This document shows, piece after piece, positions 35,521-44,998 of a stretch of DNA of 64,000 nt. The notes under the pieces were generated by a model that worked only from the letters and a program-made list of their open reading frames with translations, had not been told where the DNA came from and searched no databases. Source of the stretch: JBGOTP01 sp963717075 (lineage in GTDB: Bacteria > Acidobacteriota > Vicinamibacteria > Vicinamibacterales > CAVVIG01). Made by a program: the position numbers and the translations under genes. The stretch lies in contig CAVQVI010000034.1 in NCBI GenBank assembly GCA_963717075.1, positions 496,001 to 560,000 of the forward strand. Direction: 5' to 3'. Within the stretch, counting starts at the first letter, position 1. Every line of letters starts with the position of its first letter.

Positions 35521-37330
35521 ATGAGACACATGGGTTTTCGCCCAATTACTCGCCGTGGCGTTTGCAGCGGCCGTGTTGACCGCGGGCACTGGAGCGCAGA
35601 ATCAAGACGGGCTCCAGCGGCAAGGCACGCTGTCGCCCGAGGAATTGCGGTCCCAAACCAGGATCGACCTCGGCGTTCCGATGGCGCCGCTGCCGAAGGT
35701 CGACGCGACGACATCACGCAACTGGCCGCTGAACAACCTCGACGCGGCCAACTCCCGGTACTCCCCGCTGCTCCAGATCACCTCCACCAATATCAGGTCC
35801 CTCGCGGTGAAATGGCTGTACCACACGAGGAATAGCGGCTCGACGCCGATCGTCGTCGATGGCGTGATGTACATCACAACACCGCAGAACGTGGTGGCCC
35901 TGGACGCGGTCACCGGAAAGACTATCTGGACCAACACAGAGGTGGGCAGTGGCCGCGGCGCGGCGTACGGAGACGGAACACTCTATGTGGCAAGCGGTGC
36001 ACGTGTCGTGGCGGTGAATGCCAGGACGGGGGAGCTAGTCGCGGGCTTCGGCGACAAGGGGACGTCACACGCGTTGACCGAGGTGTTGAAGGACAGATAC
36101 CCCGAGCTTGGCAAGCCTGCGGAGTGGGGCTACTCCTTCAACATGGCGCCGCAGTACCACGACGGCATCCTCATCGTGGGGACCGCGCTCAGCGAAAACC
36201 ACATTCCGGGTGGCCTGGTGCTCGCGATCGATGGGAAGACGGGCCGGTTGCGCTGGAAGTTCTGGGGGGTTCCACAGGGCCCGGGCGACGAAGGATGGGA
36301 GACCGCGAAGGACACATGGATGGGCGGGGTTCGTCATGGTGGCGGCATGTGGGCGACGCCGGCCATTGATACCGAGTCGAACACGCTGCACATGACGATT
36401 GCCAATCCCTCGCCTGACCAGGACGGCTCAGCGCGCAAGGGCATCAATCTCTTCAGCAACTGCTTCGTCGCGCTCGACTTGAAGACGGGCAAACTGAAGT
36501 GGTACTACCAACAGGTTCATCACGACCTCTGGGACTACGACGCGGGACAGCAGCCCACGTTGTTCGACGTGCCTGTTGGTGGCCGGACGGTGCCGGCGAT
36601 TGCCGCGGCAAACAAGAATGGCTTCGTCTACATTCTGAACCGGGAGACGGGGAAGCCGATCAACCCGATCATCGAGATGCCCGTTCCCACGGCGACCGAG
36701 ACGCCCGGTGAAGCCGTGTGGCCCACGCAGCCGATCCCGCACACGGCGTCGGGAACGATGATGGTGCCGACGGCCTCCCAGATCGTTGAGGAGGTCTACC
36801 CTCGATACGCGGCCTTTCCGAAGGTCCCGTTCTACACACCGCCCACGCGCACGGGCGCGGTCCATGCCCCACGAGAGGCCGTGCACTACGGCAGCAGCTC
36901 TTTCAGTCCGCGGACTAACCTCCTCTATGTGGCCGGCAAGAACCTGCCGATCTTTCTCACCGCCATAGAGGTCGGTGCGACGCTGAAGAACGGGCAGTTC
37001 AGTACGGCGGGGCGCCGCGAGTCGGCCGCCCCTGAAACGGGGAACGTGTCGGCTTATGATCCGGCGACGGGCGAGCTGAAGTGGCGAACGCCGGTCGGCG
37101 GAGGGCCTTCAGCCGGCACGTTTGCCACCGCGGGCAATCTGGTGTTTGCGGGCGACCGTCAGGGCATGTTCTACGCCTTCGACGCGACGAGCGGGAACCT
37201 GCTGTGGCAGTTCGACACCGGCGCGGCTATTCGAGGCGGGCAGATCACGTATCAGGTGAATGGCGTTCAGTACATCACGGTGCCGTCTGGCGGAGATGTC
37301 ATCCTGACACTGGCACTGCCAGGCCAGTGA
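35521..37330 (+). CDS. PQQ-dependent dehydrogenase 2, one-base frameshift at the start
   Basis: The ATG at 35521 has GGAG upstream. Its frame and that of the mature protein differ by one base at GGG 35532-35534. Dropping one G gives VFAQLLAVAFAAAVLTAGTG, a good signal peptide. The mature part (from about 35600) is a quinoprotein propeller: ANSRYSPLLQITSTNIRSLA, YITTPQNVVALDAVTGKTIW, DLWDYDAGQQPTLFDVPVGG and GTFATAGNLVFAGDRQGMFY. No heme motif is fused. It is shorter (about 600 residues) than dehydrogenase 1. It probably passes electrons to a separate cytochrome. The substrate is unknown; the propeller resembles the alcohol and glucose dehydrogenase families. Confidence 0.85.
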
Positions 37331-37688
37331 GGTGATGCTGTCCAGCAAGCCGTACGTCGATGGCAAGCCCGTTCGTTCCAGAGGGACAAGAACAGTTGGT
37401 CTGAGCTTCCAAGCAGGATTGAAGCCAGGGCGGAGCGCGCCGTTAGGGATACGTCGGGTGCCGTACTTCCGGACGTGAGGGTTGACGCGTCGAGTCCGGC
37501 GTTGATCTGATTGCGCACGGACCCGTGACAAGCCGCGTCATGCGACGCACCATCCAAGCTGTTGCATAATGCGATGGCGTCGACGAGGGGCGATCGATGT
37601 GATCGGCTCGCTGCGGGAATTGGCTTGGACGCTGCGCGACGGCGATGGACGGTTAAGGTCCCCGCCCTTGAGACTCGGAGAGTGTATC
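37331..37688. other. Intergenic region before the symporter gene
   Basis: No gene is visible in these 358 bases. The GGAGAG at about 37676-37681 is the ribosome site for the symporter start at 37689. A TTGACG at 37482-37487 has no matching -10, so the promoter is not located. Confidence 0.3.
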
Positions 37689-39035
37689 GTGACTGGATCG
37701 ACCACCAAGCGGCCGCTGTATGGCCACCTCTACGTTCAGGTCCTCACCGGCATCGCGCTTGGCGTGATCGTGGGCTACCTCTGGCCGCACGCCGCAACGA
37801 CGCTCAAGCCGCTCGGCGACGGGTTCATCAGGCTCATCACGCATGATGATCGCGCCCGATCGTCTTCGGCACGGTCGTCGTCGGCATCGCCAAGATGGGC
37901 GACATGAAGAGCGTCGGCCGCATCGGCCTCCGGGCGCTGCTCTACTTCGAGGTCGTCTCGACGATCGCGCTCGTCATCGGGCTGGTCGTCATCAACGTGT
38001 ACAGGCCGGGCGTCGGCATCAACGCGTCACCGGAGACGCTCGACGCCAAAGCGGTGGCCGCCTACACGTCCTCCGCGCAGCACCTGAGCACGGTCGATTT
38101 CCTGATGAACATCATTCCGACCACGGTCGTGGACGCGTTCGCCAAGGGCGAGATCCTCCAGGTGCTGCTTCTTCTCCGTGCTGTTCGGCGTGGCGCTGCT
38201 GCACCTCGGCGAGCGCGGCCGCAGCCTGCTCAACATCATCGACGAGTTCACGCACGGGCTCTTCGGCATCGTGTCGGCTCATCATGCGGGTGGCGCCGAT
38301 CGGGGCGTTCGGCGCGATGGCGTTCACGATCGGCCACTACGGCATCGGCACGCTGCTGTCGCTCGGCAAGCTCATGGCCGGCTTCTACATGACGTGCCTG
38401 CTGTTCGTCATTCGTCGTGCTCGGCGGCATTGCCGGCCTGGACGGGGTTCAGCCTGTTCAAGTTCATCAGATACATCAAGGAAGAGATTCTGATCGTGCT
38501 CGGCACCTCGTCGTCTGAGTCGGTGCTGCCGCGGATGATGGCGAAGCTCGAGCACCTCGGCTGCCACAAGTCGGTCGTGGGTCTCGTCGTGCCGACCGGG
38601 TACTCGTTCAACCTCGACGGCACGTCGATCTACATGACGATGGCCGCGATCTTCGTCGCGCAGGCGACGAATACGCCGCTCACGGTCGCGCAGCAGCTTG
38701 GCATTCTGGCGATTCTGCTGCTGACGTCGAAGGGCGCGGCCGCCGTCACCGGCGGCGGGTTCGTCACGCTGGCGGCGACGCTGTCGGCCATCCCGACCAT
38801 CCCGGTCGCGGGCCTGGCGCTCATCCTCGGCATCGACCGCTTCATGTCCGAAGCGCGAGCGATCACGAATCTGATCGGCAACGGCGTTGGGACGATGGTC
38901 ATCGCGCGCTGGGACGGCGCGCTCGACAACAGGAGAATGGCGCGCATCCTCAACCGCGAGACGCCGGAGGAAGCTGACGATCCGGAACGTGTGCTGGTTG
39001 CCGAAGCCCATGCGCACGTCGCCGGCAAATCGTAG
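37689..39035 (+). pseudogene. DctA/GltP-like dicarboxylate symporter with many frameshifts
   Basis: Pieces of one sodium:dicarboxylate symporter are read in three frames: TKRPLYGHLYVQVLTGIALG, MMIAP then IVFGTVVVGIAKMGDMK, LSTVDFLMNIIPTTVVDAFA, MRVAPIGAFGAMAFTIGHYG, and GTSSSESVLPRMMAKL followed by VVPTGYSFNLDGTSIYMTMA. The GTSSSES, GYSFNLDGT and TSKGAAAVTGGGF motifs are hallmarks of the transport core. Frame changes are needed near 37842, 37858, 38170, 38272, 38408 and 38441. Repaired, it would be about 446 residues, a normal length, with a GTG start at 37689. Six shifts in 1.3 kb suggest either a true pseudogene or poor sequence. Its substrate would be C4-dicarboxylates. Confidence 0.75.
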
Positions 39036-39046
39036 GGGTCGGGCCC

Positions 39047-40246
39047 CTACGATGTCTTCGGCGAGAAGGCGAGGAACCGTCTCGAGTTGTCGTGGAGCAT
39101 CTTGCGAATGGTCGAGTCCTTGACGCCGGCGTAACGCATCTTGCCGACGAACGTCACGAGCACTGCAGAGAACCCTTCACCGAAGTTCGCCTTGAGCTGT
39201 CTATTGTGCGCCATGTCGGAGGACAGAAGGATCTGATCTTCGAAGCCCGCGTCGAGCACCGCCAGTAACATTTGCAGCTTCATCCGGTCCGTCACGTTCG
39301 TGATCGCCGAGACGTTGAGCTCGTGGCCCACCGTGTCGAACCCGACGAACGCGCCGCGCTTGGCGATGGCGATCGGTGTCTGCGCCTTCGGATCATCCTT
39401 GAGATCGGACAGGTGCCCGATACACAGGCCCCGCGGATTCACCTTTTCCGATTCGTAGACCTCGAGCTGGTCGAGCGCGCATTGCTGGCAACCCTCGTGC
39501 GGTGAATGCGTGAAGATCGGCAGGCCCGTGCGGTGATGCGCCTTCGAGGTAGCGCGCATCATCTTGCGCTCGTCAGGGTGGGTTTCGAGCGAGGAACCGA
39601 TTTCCCCAAATGCTCCCCACCGTTGCGCCTGCGCATCGCTCACGAGCTCATCGGCAATCTGATCCTCGGTCTTGTCCATTACCCCGGCCGGGTAGGGCGC
39701 TAGGTAGTATCCGCCGGCGAGGATGATGTGCACGCCCGATCGCGTCGCGATCGTCTTGAGGTCCTCGATCGCCTTGGCCGGCCGCCGGCGCCCTATGGAC
39801 GCGTCGACGATGCCGATCAGGCCGTCCTTCTTGGAGGCCTTCAATTCCTCGACGATGAGATCGATGTCTTCCTCCTGGGGCGGACGCGGGCTTGCGTTGG
39901 CCTGTCGGCCGGCGCCTTGCGTGGCGTTCCCGCCCTCGGAAGTCGAGCTCGCTCCACGTTGCCCGGTTCCCCTCGCAGCCGCCGTCCTCGGAGGACTGCT
40001 GTAGAAGCCGCCGACGATATGTTCGTGCATCAGCGTCGCTCCCCCTCGGAGAGCGTCGGGCGACACGTCTTTGAGAACGGTCCGGATAATGGCGCCACTG
40101 GGAATCCGGGTGGCCTGCCCGGCGGGCGCCGGCGCGAATCCCGCCGCAAGACCGATTTCCTCACGCAAGGCGACGAGTCCTGCGCCCAACCCGAGGAGTC
40201 CTATCGCCTCTCTGCGTCCCAGCCCGGCTTGTTCACTCTTCTTCAT
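39047..40246 (-). CDS. Phosphotriesterase-family amidohydrolase with a Tat-like signal
   Basis: The start at 40246 gives MKKSEQAGLGRREAIGLLGL, a twin-arginine signal. The 399-residue protein is in the phosphotriesterase-like amidohydrolase family: an early LMHEHI (two metal histidines), a GEIGSS strand where the glutamate takes the place of the carboxylated lysine, a THSPHE (metal histidine), a CIGHLS (histidine), and a late SSDMAHNR (aspartate). The metal site is therefore complete. Such enzymes hydrolyse lactones, esters or phosphotriesters; the real substrate is not evident. An Ala/Gly-rich insert (about 95-125) is unusual. The symporter gene is convergent at 39035 and the glutathione peroxidase gene lies upstream on the same strand. 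Confidence 0.85.
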   Translation of the reverse strand: MKKSEQAGLGRREAIGLLGLGAGLVALREEIGLAAGFAPAPAGQATRIPSGAIIRTVLKDVSPDALRGGATLMHEHIVGGFYSSPPRTAAARGTGQRGASSTSEGGNATQGAGRQANASPRPPQEEDIDLIVEELKASKKDGLIGIVDASIGRRRPAKAIEDLKTIATRSGVHIILAGGYYLAPYPAGVMDKTEDQIADELVSDAQAQRWGAFGEIGSSLETHPDERKMMRATSKAHHRTGLPIFTHSPHEGCQQCALDQLEVYESEKVNPRGLCIGHLSDLKDDPKAQTPIAIAKRGAFVGFDTVGHELNVSAITNVTDRMKLQMLLAVLDAGFEDQILLSSDMAHNRQLKANFGEGFSAVLVTFVGKMRYAGVKDSTIRKMLHDNSRRFLAFSPKTS

Positions 40247-40352
40247 CGTCACCGTCTCGCTCCTCAAGAATGACTGGCCTCCGTGCAGATCGGCAGCACC
40301 GCCGCCCGATTGGCCATCGAGCCCGGTACCACCGCTGCGCGGTCCCGTCGAG

Positions 40353-40928
40353 CTATTGCGTCAGGGCCTTGTTGATGGCCGCCCGCAGGGTTGGATCCTC
40401 GGGTGTGACGGTGCTCGGGAAGAAGGCTGCGACCTGCCCGTCCTTCGAGATAACGTACTTCGCGAAGTTCCACGCAGGCAGGTAGCCCGATCTCCACAGG
40501 AAGCCGTACACCTGTGACTGATTTCGGTCGAGCCGGGTGACCACCTTCTCGAAGAGCGGGAATGTGACGTCGTAGTTGAGCTTGCAGAAGGTCTGGATCT
40601 CTTCGGACGTTCCCGGTTCCTGGCCCCCGAAGTCGTTGCTTGGGAACCCGAGAACGTTGAAGCCTTTCCCCTTCAGCTCGCGATGAAGCTTTTCGAGCCC
40701 TTCATATTGCGGCGTGTAGCCACATTTGCTGGCCACGTTCACAACGAGGCTCACCGATCCGCGATATTGACTGAGGTCGGTCGGCTTGCCGTCGAGCGTT
40801 GCGGTCTTGACGTCGTAGAACGACTTCATCGCCCGCACCTGCGCGGAGGGTGGGGGGGCCTGTGCGAGTAGTGCTGTGGACACCCCGGCCAAGACCAACG
40901 TGGCAAGAACAACTGGCATCTGCCTCAT
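40353..40928 (-). CDS. Secreted glutathione peroxidase-like protein
   Basis: The 191-residue protein has a signal peptide (about 1-22, ending LLAQ) and a complete GPx fold: the catalytic cysteine in NVASKCGYTPQYEG, then GFPSNDFGGQEPGT and the WNFAKYVI tryptophan-asparagine pair. Since cysteine replaces selenocysteine and the usual second-cysteine position in the GFPCN motif is a serine, the enzyme probably uses thioredoxin-like or other thiol donors. It should reduce peroxides in the periplasm, useful near oxidases and quinoproteins. The next genes on the same strand are a metallo-beta-lactamase-fold protein (41963 down) and a VOC protein. Confidence 0.88.
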   Translation of the reverse strand: MRQMPVVLATLVLAGVSTALLAQAPPPSAQVRAMKSFYDVKTATLDGKPTDLSQYRGSVSLVVNVASKCGYTPQYEGLEKLHRELKGKGFNVLGFPSNDFGGQEPGTSEEIQTFCKLNYDVTFPLFEKVVTRLDRNQSQVYGFLWRSGYLPAWNFAKYVISKDGQVAAFFPSTVTPEDPTLRAAINKALTQ

Positions 40929-40976
40929 GGATGTATTCCTCAGCCTCTTCTTCGTGAGCGGTCGGTGCCGGCCGCA

Positions 40977-41963
40977 CTACTTCTTCTTTGTGAGTTCGTC
41001 GTAGGCGATCTGCATATCCGTCTTCAGCGCAGTACGGCCGCCCGTTGCCTGCTCGCCCTGCATGTAGCCGCTGAATGGCGCTGGCGCTGGGTTCGGGTAC
41101 TCGGCCACGAGCTGGTCGACGGTCTTGTTCGCTTTGATTCCGTCGCGAACGCGCTTCACCAGGTCCTGCATGAAGTCGCGGTGGAGCTTCAGGTCGTCGA
41201 ACGTCATCGCTGGGCCGTGACCCGGGATGACGCGGTCCACGCCGCTGATGCCGGCGACACCCTTGGCAAGCGTTTCGGGGAAGTCGACGGCGCTCGCGCC
41301 GTTGGCGACGTCGATGAAGGGGGGGACCCTTGGCCGAAAGAGGTCGCCCACGTGCATGGTACGCGCGGCCGGGAACACGATCCAGGTGTCGCCATTGGTG
41401 TGGCCGCGTCCCCACCAGTACAGATCGATCCGGTCCTTGCCGTCCAAGACCGACATCTTGTCCTTGAACGTCCGTTTCGGCAGGTACTTGGCGTTGTCGC
41501 CCTTGAACTTGTCGCAGTTGCCGACGTTGCTGCACGTCTCCTGCGACCACATCTTCAGAATGTTCTCGTGGACGATGTATTCGATAGCCGGTGGCGCGGG
41601 CAACTCGACGTTGCTGCCGGCGTGGTCGCTGTGACCGTGACTGTTCAGGACCATGATCACCGGCCTATCGGTGACGCTTTTGATCTTGTCGAGAATCGTC
41701 TGTCCCCAAGTCGGGTTCTTCGTGTCGACCACGACGACCCCTTTTTGCGTGATCCACGCCAGGGTGTTGCCCCCGGTGAAGCCCTTATCTTCCGGTCGCG
41801 AAATCCCCATGATGTAGAGGTTATCCGTGACTTTGACGATGTCGGGGATGATGCGCTCAGCCTGGCCGCGCCCGCCTCGCCCCCCCTGATCCTGGTAGCC
41901 AGCGAGCTGTAACGACAGCATACCGACGGCAATCAACACTCCCAGGACGATTCCGCGTCTCAT
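40977..41963 (-). CDS. Secreted metallo-beta-lactamase-fold hydrolase
   Basis: AAGGAG eight bases upstream supports the start at 41963, giving 328 residues with a signal peptide (about 1-21). The metal motif is LNSHGHSDHAGSN (H-x-H-x-D-H), with a later GHTNGDTWIVFP and IPGHGPAMT, so both metal sites are intact. The family includes lactonases, glyoxalase II-like and alkylsulfatase-like enzymes. The YWWGRGHTNGD portion and conserved CSNVGNCDKFKGD cysteines point to a family of acidobacterial secreted hydrolases, with substrate unknown. It lies between the glutathione peroxidase gene downstream and a VOC gene upstream, all on the minus strand, in what may be one operon from 42814 to 40353. Confidence 0.8.
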   Translation of the reverse strand: MRRGIVLGVLIAVGMLSLQLAGYQDQGGRGGRGQAERIIPDIVKVTDNLYIMGISRPEDKGFTGGNTLAWITQKGVVVVDTKNPTWGQTILDKIKSVTDRPVIMVLNSHGHSDHAGSNVELPAPPAIEYIVHENILKMWSQETCSNVGNCDKFKGDNAKYLPKRTFKDKMSVLDGKDRIDLYWWGRGHTNGDTWIVFPAARTMHVGDLFRPRVPPFIDVANGASAVDFPETLAKGVAGISGVDRVIPGHGPAMTFDDLKLHRDFMQDLVKRVRDGIKANKTVDQLVAEYPNPAPAPFSGYMQGEQATGGRTALKTDMQIAYDELTKKK

Positions 41964-42021
41964 GGCAAATCTCCTTTTGACGTCGCGTTCGTGCTGACCG
42001 ATCGCGTAAACACAATCCCGG

Positions 42022-42814
42022 TCACTTCTTCGGCGGTTCGACAACCTCGATGCGCACGCTGTCGGGCCCGGTGATGAATGATATCTTCACCGCCGACGGG
42101 CTGGGAGGCGTCAGCGGTCGCGGTTCGGTCTGGAAGGCCACGCCCTTCTGTTTGATCTCGGCAGCGGCGGTGTCCAGATTGGGGAAAGAGAATCCGATAT
42201 GGTCGATTGCGTGGCCGTTCGATGGAGTGAGCGGTTCTTTTGAAGCGCCGACAAGCAGCCACACTTTGTCGTACAGCACGGCGTCGATCCGGCCCTTCAT
42301 CTTCGTCATTTCACCGCCGAAGATATTCTGATACCAGGCGAGCGTTTTTGGAGGATCGACGCTGTTCAGGTGCACGTGGTGGAATCCCGGATATTCTGGG
42401 TGTTCCACGATCTCGATCCGGGTCCCCCATGGGTCCTCGACGTAGGCAAGCTTGAACAAGCCTTGGACTTCGCGCATCGGCTGCGTGATTTTGACGCCCG
42501 CCGCTTCGAGCGATGTGAGTTTCGTCTCGATGTTTGCGAAGGAGAAGCCGATGTGGTTGACACCCGTACCCGCGCTTGGTCCCGTGGGCGTGCCGACGGC
42601 GAACAGGAGGATCGCTGTGCCGCAGTTGGCGGCGTTGGCGCGGTTGGGTATGGCCTGGCAGCCCATGTTCTTGATGTACCACTGCGCCCCTTCTTCGCCG
42701 TTCGGGGCGGTGAGGTGCACATGATGATAGGCGGCACCAGCCGCGGCGGCCGTGCGCGGGGCGGCGCTACAGATTCCCAGAACAAGCGCGCAGAGCAAGA
42801 ATATTCGATCTCAC
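42022..42814 (-). CDS. Secreted two-domain VOC (glyoxalase-like) protein
   Basis: Two vicinal-oxygen-chelate domains are seen: HHVHLTAPNGEEGAQWYI to WGTRIEIVEHP (about residues 25-130), then HHVHLNSVDPPKTLAWYQN to DSVRIEVVEPP (about 135-255). VOC enzymes bind a divalent metal through H and E residues at the ends of each repeat and act on glyoxals, dioxygenation substrates or drugs. A TTG near 42798 would start the frame, but a GTG at 42814 with GGAGG upstream, one base out of frame, gives MRSIFLLCALVLGICSA, a fitting signal peptide, so one extra base near 42806 is likely. Extracytoplasmic VOC proteins are unusual. Divergent from PQQ dehydrogenase 3. Confidence 0.75.
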
Positions 42815-42922
42815 GGTGTCCCTCCATGATCGACGCCGACACGCATGGCGTCCGATGTGGCCCGCAACAGGCCCCCTGTTTGTAGCATATCGAGACAGCG
42901 AACGCCACGGTTCTACGCCCCT

Positions 42923-42950
42923 GGTAGTGGGCTAGTGCTCGCCCACTACC
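42923..42950. promoter_or_regulatory. Perfect 10-bp dyad between divergent genes
   Basis: GGTAGTGGGC at 42923-42932 and its exact complement GCCCACTACC at 42941-42950 are separated by eight bases. The dyad lies between divergent genes, about 15 bases upstream of a candidate -35 at 42964. A dimeric regulator could bind here and control both directions. Confidence 0.55.
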
Positions 42951-42963
42951 GCCCCCTGGTTCG

Positions 42964-42991
42964 TTGCGGGTCTGGTGGGCGGGTATATGAT
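42964..42991 (+). promoter_or_regulatory. Candidate promoter of PQQ dehydrogenase 3
   Basis: TTGCGG at 42964-42969 and TATGAT at 42986-42991 are separated by 16 bases and would start transcription near 42998, about 84 bases before the ATG at 43082. The -35 box matches at only the first three positions, so the call is moderate. Confidence 0.4.
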
Positions 42992-43081
42992 TCGGCCCGT
43001 TGTTGCGACCGGTGGCTTCTCCTGGTCGCACGGCGCTCACGTCGCGAATTGTAGTTACCCTGTTCATCCAGGAGTTTCGGT

Positions 43082-44929
43082 ATGGCAAGAACGTGGGGCA
43101 GAGTCGGCCTGGCTGTAGCGGGCCTTGTCGTGATATCCAGCCTGGGCATTGGCGCTCAACGTGGTGGGGGAGCGGCGGGTGGACAAGACGACGCGGCGGG
43201 CGCGCCTCTGGGGCGCGGGCGCGGTGCCGGTGCACCAAGCCCAGGCCAGCCCTGGCAGACGGGTGGCGTCAGGACGATGCCGGCGGCGGGTGAAGCGTTC
43301 AAGAGCTTCAAGCCGGTGACCGACGCGATACTTCTCAATCCCGACCCCGCCGACTGGATCCATTGGCGGCGCACGTACGATGCATGGGGCTACAGCCCTC
43401 TCAAGCAGATCAACAAGAGCAACGTCGAACACCTCCAGCTGATCGCGGCCCGGCAGCTTGGCGGGGGGAGCTCGATGCAGCCGACCCCGCTCGCTTACCA
43501 AGGCGTCCTTTACGTGCCGCAGCCGTGGGGCCTTGTCCAGGCCTACGACGGTGCGACCGGTGAACTGCTCTGGCAGTATCAGCGCAAATTCGACTACGAC
43601 CCCGACACCTATTTTCTGAGCCGGCTGAGAGGCGTTGGGATCATCGACGACAAGATCATCGTCCCGACGACGGACGCGCATCTCGTTGCGCTTAATGCCC
43701 GCACCGGCCAGGTGGTCTGGGATCAGATGGTGGCCGACTACAAGTTGGGATACCGCTACACGTCGGGCCCGCTCATCGCGAAGGGCAAGATTTTCCAGGG
43801 CATCACGGGTTGCGAGCGATACAAGAACGACGTCTGCTTTATCTCGGCACACGATCCGGCCACCGGCAAGGAGCTGTGGCGGACGTCGACCGTGCAGCGG
43901 CCGGATGACCCCGGTCCTGACACATGGAGCGGCCTGCCGCTCAACCGGCGATCGGGGAGCGATGTCTGGATTACCGGCACCTACGATCCCAAACTGAATC
44001 TGATCTACTACTCGACCGCGAATCCCAAGCCGTGGGCTCGCGTCTCGCGCAAGACCGACGGCGACGCGCTCTATACCAATTCGACGCTCGCGCTAGATCC
44101 CGATACCGGCAAGATCGTGTGGTACTTCCAGTTCACACCCGGGGAAACGCACGACATCGACGATGCGTTCGAGAACATGCTGATCGACCATGATGGCCGC
44201 CAGTCGCTCTTCAAGATGGGCAAGCTGGGCATCCTTTGGGAGCTCGATCGCAAGACGGGCAAGTACATCAGGTCTACGGATCTCGGCTTCCAAAACATCG
44301 TCGAAGTCAATCCGTCGAGCGGGAAGATATCGTACCTGCCCGACATGATCCCGAAGAAGGATGTGCCGACACCTGCCTACTGTCCTGGGGCCTTCGGCGT
44401 CAGAAACTTCCGGGCAACCGCCTATCATCCCGACACCGGGGCGATCTATATCCCCATCCACCCAGCATGCACGGCGTCAGTATTCGGCGAGGCTGCGGAG
44501 GAGAATGCCCTGCCGGTTTATTTCTACCGAGACTCAAAGTTCACCGGACAGCGGAGTGCCGCGGCACCTGGTGTCGGCGTGCATCCAGCGATGCCGAAAG
44601 GCTTTGCCGGCATGTACGTAGCGATGGATGCCAAGACCGGCAAGATCATGTGGCGGCATCCAAGAACAGGGCAGCCGACCGCCGCAGCACTGACGTCGGC
44701 TGGCGGGCTCATGTTCGGAGGCGAGGGAGAGTACGTGTTCGCGCTCGATGCGAACAGCGGCAAGCAGTTGTGGCAAACACGGCTGATGACCGGTGTCGTT
44801 GGATACCCGGTAACGTATGCGATCGGCAACACGCAGTACGTCGTCTTCGCGACGTCCAACCGCCCGACGTCAGGCGCGGCGCTCTACATCTTCGCGCTGC
44901 CGCCGTCCTCGAGAGGCTCGCTCAAGTAG
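43082..44929 (+). CDS. PQQ-dependent dehydrogenase 3, alcohol dehydrogenase type
   Basis: The ATG at 43082 follows a GGAG and opens a signal peptide (about 1-25, ending LGIGAQ). A Gly/Ala-rich stretch follows, and the quinoprotein propeller begins near residue 90: WIHWRRTYDAWGYSPLKQIN, GCERYKNDVCFISAHDPATG, SGSDVWITGTYDPKLNLIYY and TPGETHDIDDAFENMLI. The cysteine pair C-x7-C around GCERYKNDVCF is a conserved feature of this family. The closest general class is methanol/ethanol-type PQQ dehydrogenases, which oxidise alcohols. No cytochrome domain is fused. It is divergent from the VOC gene, with a dyad in between. Heptamer repeats follow the stop codon. Confidence 0.88.
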   Translation: MARTWGRVGLAVAGLVVISSLGIGAQRGGGAAGGQDDAAGAPLGRGRGAGAPSPGQPWQTGGVRTMPAAGEAFKSFKPVTDAILLNPDPADWIHWRRTYDAWGYSPLKQINKSNVEHLQLIAARQLGGGSSMQPTPLAYQGVLYVPQPWGLVQAYDGATGELLWQYQRKFDYDPDTYFLSRLRGVGIIDDKIIVPTTDAHLVALNARTGQVVWDQMVADYKLGYRYTSGPLIAKGKIFQGITGCERYKNDVCFISAHDPATGKELWRTSTVQRPDDPGPDTWSGLPLNRRSGSDVWITGTYDPKLNLIYYSTANPKPWARVSRKTDGDALYTNSTLALDPDTGKIVWYFQFTPGETHDIDDAFENMLIDHDGRQSLFKMGKLGILWELDRKTGKYIRSTDLGFQNIVEVNPSSGKISYLPDMIPKKDVPTPAYCPGAFGVRNFRATAYHPDTGAIYIPIHPACTASVFGEAAEENALPVYFYRDSKFTGQRSAAAPGVGVHPAMPKGFAGMYVAMDAKTGKIMWRHPRTGQPTAAALTSAGGLMFGGEGEYVFALDANSGKQLWQTRLMTGVVGYPVTYAIGNTQYVVFATSNRPTSGAALYIFALPPSSRGSLK

Positions 44930-44948
44930 GGCAGGATGACGATTGGGG

Positions 44949-44998
44949 ATTAGGGACTAGGGACTAGGGACTAGGGATCTAGGGATTAGGGATTAGGG
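44949..44998. repeat. Heptamer array of the TTAGGGA/CTAGGGA type
   Basis: Seven near-copies of (T/C)TAGGGA run in a row, with one interrupted by a TC. The array covers the last codon and stop of the minus-strand gene that ends at 44993, and it follows the convergent PQQ dehydrogenase. It resembles a telomere-like microsatellite by chance. It may be an expansion product of polymerase slippage. Confidence 0.75.

Noticed and set aside
40702..41550. A 282-residue frame on the minus strand
   Set aside because: It is the wrong-frame reading of the metallo-beta-lactamase-fold and glutathione peroxidase genes, with charged, low-complexity composition.
42366..43238. A 290-residue frame on the minus strand over the VOC gene
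   Set aside because: It overlaps the VOC gene and the divergent promoter and has no domain.
44949..44998. A true telomere or linear replicon end
   Set aside because: The repeats are few, imperfect and lie inside a chromosome-like region between two genes.
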